From: Bartonella sp. M0177
Lineage (GTDB): Bacteria > Pseudomonadota > Alphaproteobacteria > Rhizobiales > Rhizobiaceae
Length of the DNA stretch: 64,000 nucleotides
Reading direction: 5' to 3'
Assembly: GCF_016102285.1 (NCBI RefSeq)
Contig: NZ_JACFOY010000002.1
Span: 62,001-126,000, forward strand
Within the stretch, counting starts at the first letter, position 1. Each line of letters starts with the position of its first letter. Shown here one piece after another: positions 16,121 to 24,669 of this stretch. Below the pieces are notes generated by a model. That model worked only from the letters and a program-made list of their open reading frames with translations. It was not told the DNA's origin and did not search any database. A program made the position numbers and the translations under genes.

Positions 16121-17494
16121 ATGGCGCGCGATATTGAAGATGAAACAACAATCAACGGTTTTGAAGATCTGGTAAATTATCTTGCTGCGGGCTCGAAAGA
16201 ACCCGACAAATGGCGAATCGGCACCGAACACGAAAAATTTCCGTTTTTTGTCGAGGGTAACCGCCCTGTTCCTTATGAAGGGAAGAGAAGTATCCGTGCC
16301 TTGCTTGAGGGAATGCAAGCGATGCTCGGGTGGGAACCCATATTGGATGAAGGAAAAATTATCGGTTTGCTTGAGCCGACAGGCGCTGGTGCCATTTCAC
16401 TGGAGCCTGGCGGACAATTCGAACTTTCAGGCGCACCACTCAAAACAATTCATCAGACTTGCCGTGAGGTAAATGCCCATCTTGCACAGGTCAAGGAAAT
16501 TGCAGCCCCACTCGGCATCGGTTTTTTAGGCCTTGGTGGCAGCCCCAAATGGCGTCTTGATGAAACCCCGCAAATGCCGAAATCACGTTACCATATTATG
16601 ACCAACTATATGCCCAAAGTGGGCAAGCACGGTCTTGATATGATGTATCGGACCTGCACAATTCAGGTCAATCTCGACTTTTCATCGGAAACCGATATGC
16701 GCCGCAAAATGCAGGTTTCGATGAAGTTGCAGTCCATTGCTACCGCACTTTTTGCGACCTCGCCTTTCACCGAAGAAAAACCCAACGGTTTTATGTCATG
16801 GCGTTCCGAAATATGGCGCGACACCGATAACCGGCGTTCGGGTGTTCTTCCCTTTGTATTCAATGAAAATTTCGGCTTTGCCGATTATGCAAAATGGGCG
16901 CTCGATGTTCCGATGTATTTCATTGTCCGCGACGGGCATTACCATGATTGCACCAACATAACATTCCGCCAGTTCATGGACGGTGCGCTCAAGGGAAAAA
17001 TTGACGATTATCGTGCCAATATGGGCGATTGGGTTAATCACCTTTCAACATTATTTCCCGAAGTGAGATTGAAACGTTTTCTGGAAATGCGCGGTGCCGA
17101 TGGCGGTCCATGGCGGCGTATTTGTGCATTGCCGGCTTTCTGGGTCGGCCTCCTTTATGATAAAGAAGCGCTTGATAGCGCCTATGAGATGACAAAAGAT
17201 TGGGGCTATGAAGAAGTTCTTGCTATGCGCAATCTTGTTCCGGTCAAAGGATTGAAGACGCCTTTCCGGAATACGACCATTCTTGAAATTGCCCGTCAGG
17301 CTCTGGAAATTTCGCGCAAAGGTCTCGCGAACCGGAAAAAACTCAATGTCGATGGCGATGATGAAACGCGTTTTCTGGATCCGCTTTTCGAAGTTGCAAT
17401 GACAGGCAAATGTGATTCGGAACGGCTATTATCGAAATTCCATTCGGTTTGGGGTGGTTCTGTCGATCCGGTTTTTTTGGAATACGCCTATTAG
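16121..17494 (+). CDS. gshA: Glutamate-cysteine ligase
   Basis: The 457-residue protein belongs to the alphaproteobacterial/plant-type GCS2 group: RIGTEHEKFPF, GLLEPTGAGAISLEPGGQFELSGAPLKTIHQTC, GLGGSPKWRLDETPQMPKSRY, and RTCTIQVNLDFSSETDMRRKMQVSMKLQSIATALFATSPF. It makes gamma-glutamylcysteine, the first and rate-limiting step of glutathione synthesis, from Glu, Cys and ATP. Length matches the family. Probably cotranscribed with rsmE. No gshB in the window. Confidence 0.96.
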   Translation: MARDIEDETTINGFEDLVNYLAAGSKEPDKWRIGTEHEKFPFFVEGNRPVPYEGKRSIRALLEGMQAMLGWEPILDEGKIIGLLEPTGAGAISLEPGGQFELSGAPLKTIHQTCREVNAHLAQVKEIAAPLGIGFLGLGGSPKWRLDETPQMPKSRYHIMTNYMPKVGKHGLDMMYRTCTIQVNLDFSSETDMRRKMQVSMKLQSIATALFATSPFTEEKPNGFMSWRSEIWRDTDNRRSGVLPFVFNENFGFADYAKWALDVPMYFIVRDGHYHDCTNITFRQFMDGALKGKIDDYRANMGDWVNHLSTLFPEVRLKRFLEMRGADGGPWRRICALPAFWVGLLYDKEALDSAYEMTKDWGYEEVLAMRNLVPVKGLKTPFRNTTILEIARQALEISRKGLANRKKLNVDGDDETRFLDPLFEVAMTGKCDSERLLSKFHSVWGGSVDPVFLEYAY

Positions 17495-17890
17495 CCTTTT
17501 TCTCGACACTTAGCCTTTGCGCAACACTATGAGAGGCAAGGTAAAACGGCTTGTTTCCAACAGGCCGGATTGGTGCTCCTCTTGATCACAACGCGCGGGC
17601 AGGCAACACCTGCTTAAAAAAATAGCGGGTTCAAAAAGCTCCGTTTTTGATTTTGAAAAATCCGGAACTATTTTCCTATGGCTTATCAAGCTTTTCAAAA
17701 TACGAGGCTCCTTTAAAAAAGCTTCATCAAGAAAATTCTATTGTCCAATTCCGTGTCGAATAGACTTTGGCTCCGGAAAAGTTGTGTAATTTTCAATAAA
17801 AGTAAAATTAAAATCCTGATTGTCTTGTTTTTGGACATATCGAGTGCCCATATCAGTAATGAGTAAACAAAAGAGGAAAGGGATTTCTCA
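17495..17890. other. Intergenic region without recognised gene
   Basis: The 395-base, A/T-rich gap between gshA and the baeRF-like gene holds no convincing ORF, terminator or RNA. The only ordered feature is the AAGAGGAAAGGG ribosome site just before 17891. Confidence 0.6.
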
Positions 17891-18979
17891 ATGCAGCATG
17901 TCGATATTCCATCAATGTCGGATTTTAACAAATTACGAGAGGTGCGCGCCGATGCATGTGTATCAATATACTTGCCAACGACACCGATTACATCCGAAAT
18001 TGGTGCCAGTAAAATTGAGTATGCCAATCAAGTGAAGGAGGCATTGGCACAATCCCAATCCCTTACAGATAAACGGCGTCTGGCAAATCTGGAAACGCTT
18101 TTAACCGGACTTTCCGATTACGAAGAGTTCTGGTTGAAACAGGCACGTAGTCTTGCCGTTCTTGCTACCCCGGATCGTATGTGGACTTTCCGGCTTGCAA
18201 ACCGTTTGAAATCATTTGTTGAAATTGCAGACCGGTTCATGTTGAGCCCGCTTCTTCGTTCGATTACCTTTGCCCATACGGCTCATGTGGTGGTTATTGC
18301 AGAATCAAAAGTCCGGCTCATCGAAATTGCAAGTGATATCGAGCCATTCGAAGTCAAAGTGCCGGATATGCCCAAGGACATCAATAGCGCTGTCGGCACC
18401 AGTAATGAGAAAATCAGTTCCAATAGTGCAGTGCGGTTGACCCAATATTGCCGTCTGATTGATTCAGCTTTGCGTCGTTATCTGACGAGGCCGGATGTTC
18501 CTTTGATTATTGGCGGAAATGAAGCAATGATCAATGCGTTCCGTTCGGTCTATGGCGGCAACAACCTTATCGGAGAAATTGTCAATGCAGGACTCGATCG
18601 GGCAAACCCGACAGAAATCGGGGACCTCGCTCGTCCTGTTCTTGATCGTTATTATGAACGGCAAGTGGCCGATATCCGGTCGCGTTTCGAACATCTGACA
18701 GCTGAAGGGCGTACCACAACAGATATTGCGCTTGCAGCCCGTGCAGCTACGATCGGTCAGATTGATACATTGCTTGCCGATATGGACGAAATCGTTCACG
18801 GGACTGTTGATGAAACAACCGGAGCCGTCACTTTCGGTAAAGAGGGGCCGGATACCTATAATGTGGTCGACGAGATTGCAAGCCGCGTTCTTGCCAATGG
18901 TGGACATGTGCTGGCCGTTCGCAAGAGCGACATTCCTAACCATCAGTCTCTCGCTGCTATATTCCGTTTCAGAATGTAG
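17891..18979 (+). CDS. baeRF-like (bacterial eRF1-related) protein
   Basis: This 362-residue soluble protein has the overall pattern of bacterial eRF1-like (baeRF) families. The N-terminal region is ACVSIYLPTTP...EYANQVKEAL. The middle domain carries PLLRSITFAHTAHVVVIAESKVRLIEI, and the C-terminal L7Ae-like end is VVDEIASRVLANGGHVLAVRKSDIP...LAAIFRFRM. The archaeal/eukaryal family releases peptides from ribosomes; bacterial members are proposed to act in ribosome rescue or hibernation, without firm proof. The start follows a purine-rich AAGAGGAAAGGG site. It stands alone and ends in two successive terminators. The family call rests on memory of the C-terminal motif. Confidence 0.65.
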   Translation: MQHVDIPSMSDFNKLREVRADACVSIYLPTTPITSEIGASKIEYANQVKEALAQSQSLTDKRRLANLETLLTGLSDYEEFWLKQARSLAVLATPDRMWTFRLANRLKSFVEIADRFMLSPLLRSITFAHTAHVVVIAESKVRLIEIASDIEPFEVKVPDMPKDINSAVGTSNEKISSNSAVRLTQYCRLIDSALRRYLTRPDVPLIIGGNEAMINAFRSVYGGNNLIGEIVNAGLDRANPTEIGDLARPVLDRYYERQVADIRSRFEHLTAEGRTTTDIALAARAATIGQIDTLLADMDEIVHGTVDETTGAVTFGKEGPDTYNVVDEIASRVLANGGHVLAVRKSDIPNHQSLAAIFRFRM

Positions 18980-18995
18980 GAAAGCTTCGTTTTGT

Positions 18996-19030
18996 TGATG
19001 CCACTTTTAAAACGAGTGGCATCATTTAAA
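18996..19030 (+). terminator. Terminator of the baeRF-like gene
   Basis: A perfect 10-bp stem TGATGCCACT / AGTGGCATCA (18996-19005, 19015-19024) is followed by TTTAAA, 17 bases past the stop. Confidence 0.8.
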
Positions 19031-19063
19031 AAAAGCGAAGATTTTGGCAATAAATATTAAACG

Positions 19064-19099
19064 AAAGCCCGCAACAAATATTGTTCGGGCTTTTGTTTT
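19064..19099 (+). terminator. Second terminator, shared by convergent genes
   Basis: AAAGCCCG plus AACAA (19064-19077) pairs with TTGTT plus CGGGCTTT (19081-19093) with a one-base bulge, followed by TGTTTTTT on the plus strand. It lies between the convergent baeRF-like and TPR lipoprotein genes and may serve both. Confidence 0.75.
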
Positions 19100-19118
19100 T
19101 TAAAACTTGCGTTTTTTT

Positions 19119-19165
19119 GTAACCACAGACCTATTCGAATTTTATGTAACCATAGGCCTATTCGA
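19119..19165. repeat. 21-bp imperfect direct repeat
   Basis: TGTAACCACAGACCTATTCGA (19119-19139) and a copy at 19145-19165 agree at 19 of 21 positions, 26 bp apart start to start. They lie between the terminator at 19064-19093 and the end of the TPR lipoprotein gene. Function unknown. Confidence 0.7.
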
Positions 19166-19184
19166 TATGAAAAGCGGGCAATGG

Positions 19185-19994
19185 TTAGCCGCGTGTGCGG
19201 CTTTGGCCTTCCCTTGCCGGTTTGAAACTCGGGTCAAGACTGACGGCTTTTGTATAAGAAGCATAAGCTTTTTTCTTGTCGCCACGATGTTCATAAACCA
19301 TTGCCTGATTTGACCAGCTTTCAGCATTACTGCCATCCAATCGTATGGCAGCGTTGAAATCGTCAAAAGCATTATCCCAGTCGCCAAGCGCTGCGTAGGA
19401 GAGACCACGTCCATTATAGGGGGCAGGGGCATTGGGTTGACGCGACATGGCTGCACCGAAATCGGCAATGGCCTGTTGCTGGTCACCACGCGCCTGTTCG
19501 ATCAGTGCGCGATTATGCCAGGCACGTCCGTCGGTTGTGCCAGCCTGAATGGCACTGTTAAAATCATTATAGGCAAGATCAAGTTTGCCACTCAAACGAT
19601 AGACATTGCCGCGCCCGATCAATGCAACATCATAATTCGGATTGATTGCCAAAGCGCGATTGTAATCGGCAATAGCAGCCGACATATTTCCCGTATTGCG
19701 ATAGATCAAAGCACGATTGGCATAGGCTTTATAGAAATTGGGGTCGAGCGCTATAGCGGAAGTAAAATCGGCAATTGCTTCCTTGCTGCGTCCGGCGCGC
19801 CCATAAGCCGAGCCGCGTACATTGTAACCGTCAGGGTCGCGCGGATTGGCTTTAATAACGGCCGTCAGAGAAGAGATATTCTCATGCGAGCCTTGGGCAA
19901 CATCTTCAGGATCAAGCACACTATTGGTCGTGCTGCACCCCGCCAAAACAACAGCACCTAAAAGAAAGAAAGCGGATAGGTTCAATTTTTTCAT
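19185..19994 (-). CDS. TPR-repeat lipoprotein, NlpI-like
   Basis: The 269-residue protein has a lipoprotein signal (MKKLNLSAFFLLGAVVLAGCST; lipobox LAGC). About six tetratricopeptide repeats follow, recognisable as GYNVRGSAYGRAGRSKEAIADFTSAIALDPN, AYANRALIYRNTGNMSAAIADYNRALAINPN and similar units at 34-residue spacing. ATG 19994 gives the lipobox near residue 20; a longer frame to 20024 would displace the signal. TPR lipoproteins of this type are periplasmic scaffolds, for example for peptidoglycan hydrolases or proteases. Downstream of rpsU but separated from it by a terminator. Confidence 0.9.
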   Translation of the reverse strand: MKKLNLSAFFLLGAVVLAGCSTTNSVLDPEDVAQGSHENISSLTAVIKANPRDPDGYNVRGSAYGRAGRSKEAIADFTSAIALDPNFYKAYANRALIYRNTGNMSAAIADYNRALAINPNYDVALIGRGNVYRLSGKLDLAYNDFNSAIQAGTTDGRAWHNRALIEQARGDQQQAIADFGAAMSRQPNAPAPYNGRGLSYAALGDWDNAFDDFNAAIRLDGSNAESWSNQAMVYEHRGDKKKAYASYTKAVSLDPSFKPAREGQSRTRG

Positions 19995-20060
19995 GGGGCA
20001 CGATCCTGATACAGACAATTCCACGGGGTCAAATGCGTCATGTCTGACGACTTAGATATA

Positions 20061-20095
20061 ACAAAAAAGTGGAAATGCACGGCGCATCTCCACTT
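20061..20095 (-). terminator. Terminator of rpsU
   Basis: On the minus strand AAGTGGA-x-ATGC / GCAT-x-TCCACTT (20067-20078, 20084-20095) forms a hairpin followed by six T, about 110 bases after the rpsU stop and before the TPR lipoprotein start. Confidence 0.75.
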
Positions 20096-20206
20096 GAAGC
20101 CAGGCGAAATTCAGTTTCGCATAAATTGGTCTTTCCTGAAACAAATCAAACCATACGAGAGTAAACTCTACAAATCTGGCAAAAAATTTCAGCAAAGTTG
20201 CGAATA

Positions 20207-20434
20207 TCAATGAGCAGAACCGCGCCCGCTCACCAAGCCTTCACGTTGTGCACGCTTGCGTGCCAACTTACGGGCACGCCGAACAGCCTCGGCCTTTTCA
20301 CGGGCACGCTTTTCCGACGGCTTTTCATAATGGCCGCGCATCTTCATTTCACGGAAGATGCCTTCACGTTGCATTTTCTTTTTGAGCGCACGGAGCGCCT
20401 GGTCAACATTATTATCGCGAACGAGTACTTGCAC
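20207..20434 (-). CDS. rpsU: 30S ribosomal protein S21
   Basis: The 75-residue basic protein starts (M)[20 protein letters not shown], followed by [39 protein letters not shown], the S21 signature. The start is GTG at 20434, six bases after an AGGA site; the longer frame to 20494 only adds non-conserved residues. S21 assists initiation on the 30S subunit. Single gene with its own terminator. Confidence 0.97.
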   Translation of the reverse strand: MQVLVRDNNVDQALRALKKKMQREGIFREMKMRGHYEKPSEKRAREKAEAVRRARKLARKRAQREGLVSGRGSAH

Positions 20435-21185
20435 GTTTAATCCTGCTTTGTTTTTACTATCTCTGTTAAATGGGAATATCCCAAAAATGACCAAACCTTC
20501 TCAGGCAAGGTTTTAAATGATTGTGGTGCCAATACCATAAAAAAGGTTCGCTTGTCTATATTGGTTTTCCAAAAGCTGTGTTTTTTAAAAAAATAGCTGT
20601 TTTTTTATTTTTCTATTCACGTTTTTCGATAAAAAACTGGCAAAACAACGCGAAAATGACGTTAAAATTGGCGGCATTGCTATAATAATTCTCCCCATAA
20701 CAGATATGTAAATAAAAATTGTGGTGGGGCTGACCATATCCCGATTGAAAAGAATAAAAAACGACTCGCTTTGGTGAGTTTTTTTGCGCGGGATGAGGCG
20801 ATGAAAAATAATCGCATCCGTAAAAAATTTATCCGGCCGCAATAGAACCGACCATACTATATCCGGTCCAAAAGAGTTGAAGCGGAAAACGGGAAAAACG
20901 GCAAGAGGGGCCGTAAAAAGGAGAAGGAAAATATCGGCAAATACCCCGTGCCACGGGATTGATCAAAACCCTTTTCGTCAATGATCTTGCAAGATGGCAA
21001 GCCATTTTAACATGTCGAGACAGCAGTGCTTCACCTTTGCAAGTCCGGAAAAGACCTGTTGTTCAAACGGCACCGGCTATTGTTTCCGGCGAACAAAGAT
21101 GCCCCGTTCAAAATAAAAACAAGTCCGCACATATGCGCTGCTTAAGGTTATAAATAGGTCGCTATCAATCTATGCCGCTTAAAAA
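20435..21185. other. Intergenic region containing a possible sRNA
   Basis: This 750-base gap lies between rpsU (minus) and the MaoC gene (minus). Apart from the promoter/terminator pair at 20678-20786 I see no feature. Open frames at 20585-20842 (minus) and 20959-21153 (plus) have no ribosome site and no recognisable protein pattern. Confidence 0.55.
20678..20787 (+). ncRNA. Candidate small RNA of about 90 nt with own promoter and terminator
   Basis: An extended -10 promoter TGCTATAAT (20678-20686) is followed about 80 bases later by a terminator: ACTCGC (20764-20769), loop TTTG, GTGAGT (20774-20779) and a T-run. The predicted transcript starts near 20692. Close to its 5' end is the pairing CCCCA..ACA / TGT..TGGGG, which would fold the first ~45 nt. 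The unit has no ORF with a ribosome site. The next plus-strand gene is over 1.1 kb away, so the promoter is not explained by a coding gene. The -35 region (TGACGT, 18-bp spacing) is poor, as often with extended -10 promoters. Confidence 0.4.
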
Positions 21186-21659
21186 TTACGAAGCCTTTGG
21201 CGGAACCATGGCAATTGTAATCCAGTCGGCAGTCAAAGCCGGTTTTTTCACATTTTCGATTTCAAGAGTGACAGCGTAATGAAAAACAATTCTTCCCGAT
21301 GGGCGAATTTCGGCATCGCTTAACACAAAATGGGCGCGAACTTTTGCACCGGTTTTGACGGGGCTCATCAAACGTACTTTGTCAAAACCGTAATTGATAC
21401 CCATCGTTGTCCCCTCAAGCTCGGGGAGGGCTTCATAAGCCAAAGTCGACAGCAGTGAAAGGGTTAGAAAACCATGGGCAATTGTTCCGCCAAAGGGAGT
21501 TTCTTTGGCACGTTTTTCGTCAACATGAATCCATTGATGGTCATCGGTTGCATCGGCAAACTGGTTAATCATTTCCTGCGTGACAATACGCCAATTCGAA
21601 ACACCTACTTCTTTGCCGATTGAAGCGGGAATATCGTCAACAGTCACTTTGCCGGGCAT
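21186..21659 (-). CDS. MaoC-family (R)-specific enoyl-CoA hydratase-like protein
   Basis: The 157-residue hot-dog-fold protein has the hydratase-2 motif FADATDDHQWIHVDEKRAKETPFGGTIAHGFLTLSLL, containing the catalytic Asp/His pair. The family hydrates trans-2-enoyl-CoA to (R)-3-hydroxyacyl-CoA or acts on related thioesters. Single gene divergent from the SAF-domain oxidoreductase; no phaC or fatty-acid genes adjacent, so the pathway is open. Confidence 0.9.
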   Translation of the reverse strand: MPGKVTVDDIPASIGKEVGVSNWRIVTQEMINQFADATDDHQWIHVDEKRAKETPFGGTIAHGFLTLSLLSTLAYEALPELEGTTMGINYGFDKVRLMSPVKTGAKVRAHFVLSDAEIRPSGRIVFHYAVTLEIENVKKPALTADWITIAMVPPKAS

Positions 21660-21963
21660 GAGTGTTTTTCCTTATCAATATTTTTGCGGTCGCCTCTTAT
21701 TGGCGAAAGAACGCTTATGTCATGAATTCAAGCTGCTTATACAGGTCAAATAATTTTCACGCAAATTTTTGTTTGGAAAACGTTGAGTTTTGTATTCGGC
21801 TCTTGGCTCTCTGTCTTCAATCAATGACGAGCCTTGCAATTCTTTAGCGTTGTTATTAGACCTTTGAAGAAAGGATTATGCGCTGAACGACTGGCAAAAC
21901 CCGATGATAGAAATATTTTGTCGGGTTGATGAATGATCGTTTTTTACCGGAGAATTTTTTGAA
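21660..21963. other. Divergent intergenic region
   Basis: The 304 bases between the divergent MaoC and SAF-oxidoreductase genes show no ORF or clear operator. A GGAG site lies 11 bases before the plus-strand start. Confidence 0.5.
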
Positions 21964-23280
21964 ATGACAAGCAATGTAGCCCTTATCGGTTTGGCCCGCG
22001 ACCTTAAAAAACGCGAAGACAGTGGCAAGCCTATCCGCATAGGGCTGGTAGGTTGCGGGGAAATGGGAACCGACCTTTTAACAGGCGTCGCCCATATGGA
22101 TGGTATCGAGGTTGCAGCGGTTTCAACACGCACACCCGAACGGGTACTTGATGCTGCAAAAATTGCCTATGACGAAACGGGGCATGCAAAGGAAGTTTCC
22201 AACGCGTCGGAAATGACAGCAGCAATTGAAGAGGGAAAAATTGCCGCCACTGACGATCTTGATATGTTGCTAAAAAACGAGCTCGTCGATGTTATTGTCG
22301 ATGCAACAGGCTATCCCGAGGCAGGCGCGGAAATCGGCTATAAAACACTACAAAACAACAAGCACGTCGTTATGATGAATGTCGAGGCCGATGTCACAAT
22401 TGGCCCTTATCTTAAACATGAAGCCGAAAAACGCGGCCTTATCTACACACTTGGAGCCGGAGACGAGCCGTCTTCCTGCATGGAGCTTATCGAATTTGTT
22501 TCGGCACTCGGGCACAATGTTGTTGCTGCCGGAAAGGGCAAAAACAACCCGCTCGATTTTGATGCAATTCCCGATCATTATGAAGAAGAGGCACGTAAGC
22601 GCAATATGAATGTGCGTATGCTTGTCGAATTCATCGACGGCTCAAAAACCATGGTCGAAATGACAGCCATTGCCAATGCAACCGGACTTGTTCCCGATTG
22701 TCCCGGCATGCATGGCCCGAAAGCCGACATAGACCGCTTGAACAAAGTGCTTATTCCGGAAAAAGATGGTGGCGTTTTGTCAAAATCCGGTGTTGTCGAC
22801 TATTCGATCGGGCGGGGTGTTTCACCGGGAGTTTTCGTGGTTGCAGAAATGCGCCACCCCCGCGTTTGGGAACGTATGGAAGACCTGAAAATTGGTGAAG
22901 GGCCTTATTTTACTTTCCATCGTCCTTATCATCTCACAGCTATGGAAGTGCCGCTCACTTGCGCACGGGTCATGCTCTATGGAAAGGCCGATATGGTACC
23001 GCTTGATCGGCCGGTTGCAGAAGTGTGTGCCGTTGCCAAAAAAGATTTGAAACCTGGTGACAAGCTCGATTTTATCGGACTTTATACTTATCGCGCATGG
23101 AATATGACAGTCGAGGATGCACGGAAGCACGAAGCAATTCCCTGTGGTCTGCTTGAAGGGGCAACAGTCACCGCACCGATCAAGAAAAATGAACTCATCA
23201 CTGCAAAAAATGCTGCAATCAATGAAGACCAGTGGATTGCCCGCTTGCGTAAAAAACAGGATAAGCTCATTTACGGCTGA
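21964..23280 (+). CDS. NAD(P)-dependent oxidoreductase with C-terminal SAF domain
   Basis: The 438-residue protein has a Rossmann N-terminus (IRIGLVGCGEMGTDLLTGV) and a homoserine-dehydrogenase-like middle (VDVIVDATGYPEAGAEIGYKTLQNNKHVVMMNVEADVTIGP; ATGLVPDCPGMHGP). A C-terminal SAF domain (VCAVAKKDLKPGDKLDFIGLYTYR...VTAPIKKNELITAKNAAI) follows. This architecture is a known but sparsely characterised family, in some cases linked to branched-sugar or polyol catabolism. No pathway partners are adjacent. A homoserine dehydrogenase role in threonine synthesis is unlikely, because the ACT domain is absent and the middle domain differs. Confidence 0.8.
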   Translation: MTSNVALIGLARDLKKREDSGKPIRIGLVGCGEMGTDLLTGVAHMDGIEVAAVSTRTPERVLDAAKIAYDETGHAKEVSNASEMTAAIEEGKIAATDDLDMLLKNELVDVIVDATGYPEAGAEIGYKTLQNNKHVVMMNVEADVTIGPYLKHEAEKRGLIYTLGAGDEPSSCMELIEFVSALGHNVVAAGKGKNNPLDFDAIPDHYEEEARKRNMNVRMLVEFIDGSKTMVEMTAIANATGLVPDCPGMHGPKADIDRLNKVLIPEKDGGVLSKSGVVDYSIGRGVSPGVFVVAEMRHPRVWERMEDLKIGEGPYFTFHRPYHLTAMEVPLTCARVMLYGKADMVPLDRPVAEVCAVAKKDLKPGDKLDFIGLYTYRAWNMTVEDARKHEAIPCGLLEGATVTAPIKKNELITAKNAAINEDQWIARLRKKQDKLIYG

Positions 23281-23419
23281 TCGGGATTTTTAAAAAATCG
23301 GTCATTCATAACCGTTCCAATTGCAATCTTTATTGATCGAAAGTTTTGAAATTGCCAGTTTTGCAAAAGTTGCCCGTTGCAAAAAGATGATTGCGACGGG
23401 TATTTTCCTATCATCAATG

Positions 23420-24622
23420 TCAATTCGGAACGCGGGGTTTGCGCGGTTTGGTAAGGACATTCCAGTAGAGAACGACGAAACCCAAAAAAGCCAGAATCCA
23501 TAAAGTTCCGGCAAGGTGAAGTGTCGGCAGATTGTTATTGGCGATGCCGGCAAAAAGCCGCAGCCAGACCGATAGAAAAAGTGCAAGATAAACCAGCACA
23601 ACAGGCCAGGAAACCGTAAGCGGGCGACCGGCGTGACCAAGGCTTGCGCGTGTCATAACGGCCATTGTCATCATCCCGATGCCACCGGCCATCCATAAAT
23701 GCTGCACAGGTGCGCGGGCCCCCGGAATAATTCCGAATGTGCCGAGCGCCAAAGCGATAAACCCTAGCGGAATAAACAGAAAGCCGACATGAAGCACAAA
23801 AACCAGCGGTTCTTTCAAAGTTGCCAAACCGCGCCAACGTTGAAGCCGATAAAGATTGGCAATGCCGCAAAGCCCGCATAATAGGGCGGTCAATTTTGTA
23901 TCGGGAAAAACTATCCACAGAACAAGGCAAATAGCCGTAAAGATCATAATGGTTTGGTCGACGCGCCCGTGTGGAGCAGGCAGTTTTGTTTCCCCGCGTT
24001 TGGCAAGCCAATTGCGTGTAAAGCTCGGGACAATCCGTCCACCGATAATGGCAATAAGGAAAACCGCAATGGCAAGGGCAAGACGTGCTCCATAACCATC
24101 GGCAGCATAACCATTATTAAAGGCTTCCCAATCAAAAATCAGATTGGCGCAAAAAAGCAGAACAAGCAGAATAAGCACTTTGAGATTGCGCCAGTTTTTT
24201 CCATATATAATTTCGCGCCCGATTGCGATGGTGAAAAGAAGCGGAAACAGCAAATCAAGGCTGACTGTTACAGTCGCCGGCAAATCGGATGAAAGCACCA
24301 TGGCAATGCGCCCGATAACCCAGATGGATACGAGGCCCAAAAGCGGCCAGCCGACAATGGGCAAACGACCGGTCCAATTGGGAACGGCAGTCATTAAAAA
24401 ACCGGCAATGACAGCCCATAAATAACCGAAGAGAAAGCTGTGGGCATGCCAGGAAAACGGGTCAATCCCGATTGCCAGCACATCTTTGCCGGAAAAAAGG
24501 AAAATCCAGATAAACAGACTGAATACAGCCCAGATACTTGCGAACAAAAAAAATGGCCGGTAACCATAACTCAAAAGTGCCGGGCCTTGCCATGCTCTCA
24601 TCTGTTCGGCCGAACTTGCCAT
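23420..24622 (-). CDS. nnrS: NnrS-family membrane protein
   Basis: The 400-residue protein has about twelve TM helices and the NnrS start GPALLSYGYRPFFLFASIWAVFSLFIW, with further family stretches FSWHAHSFLFGYLWAVIAGFLMTAVPNWTGR and HLWMAGGIGMMTMAVMTRASLGHAGRPL. NnrS is a haem- and copper-containing membrane protein that relieves nitric oxide stress. ATG 24622 has AGAGG eight bases upstream; that site begins right at the T-run of the pntB terminator. No NO reductase or NnrR-type regulator is nearby. Confidence 0.93.
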   Translation of the reverse strand: MASSAEQMRAWQGPALLSYGYRPFFLFASIWAVFSLFIWIFLFSGKDVLAIGIDPFSWHAHSFLFGYLWAVIAGFLMTAVPNWTGRLPIVGWPLLGLVSIWVIGRIAMVLSSDLPATVTVSLDLLFPLLFTIAIGREIIYGKNWRNLKVLILLVLLFCANLIFDWEAFNNGYAADGYGARLALAIAVFLIAIIGGRIVPSFTRNWLAKRGETKLPAPHGRVDQTIMIFTAICLVLWIVFPDTKLTALLCGLCGIANLYRLQRWRGLATLKEPLVFVLHVGFLFIPLGFIALALGTFGIIPGARAPVQHLWMAGGIGMMTMAVMTRASLGHAGRPLTVSWPVVLVYLALFLSVWLRLFAGIANNNLPTLHLAGTLWILAFLGFVVLYWNVLTKPRKPRVPN

Positions 24623-24633
24623 GATTATTCCTC

Positions 24634-24662
24634 TAAAAAAATGCCGCCTTGATGGCGGCATC
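24634..24662 (-). terminator. Terminator of the pnt operon, abutting the nnrS ribosome site
   Basis: On the minus strand ATGCCGCC / GGCGGCAT (24641-24648 with 24654-24661) has a 5-base loop and is followed by six T (24635-24640). The pntB stop is only 8 bases before it, and the nnrS Shine-Dalgarno starts directly after the T-run. Confidence 0.92.
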
Positions 24663-24669
24663 TTAAGGT

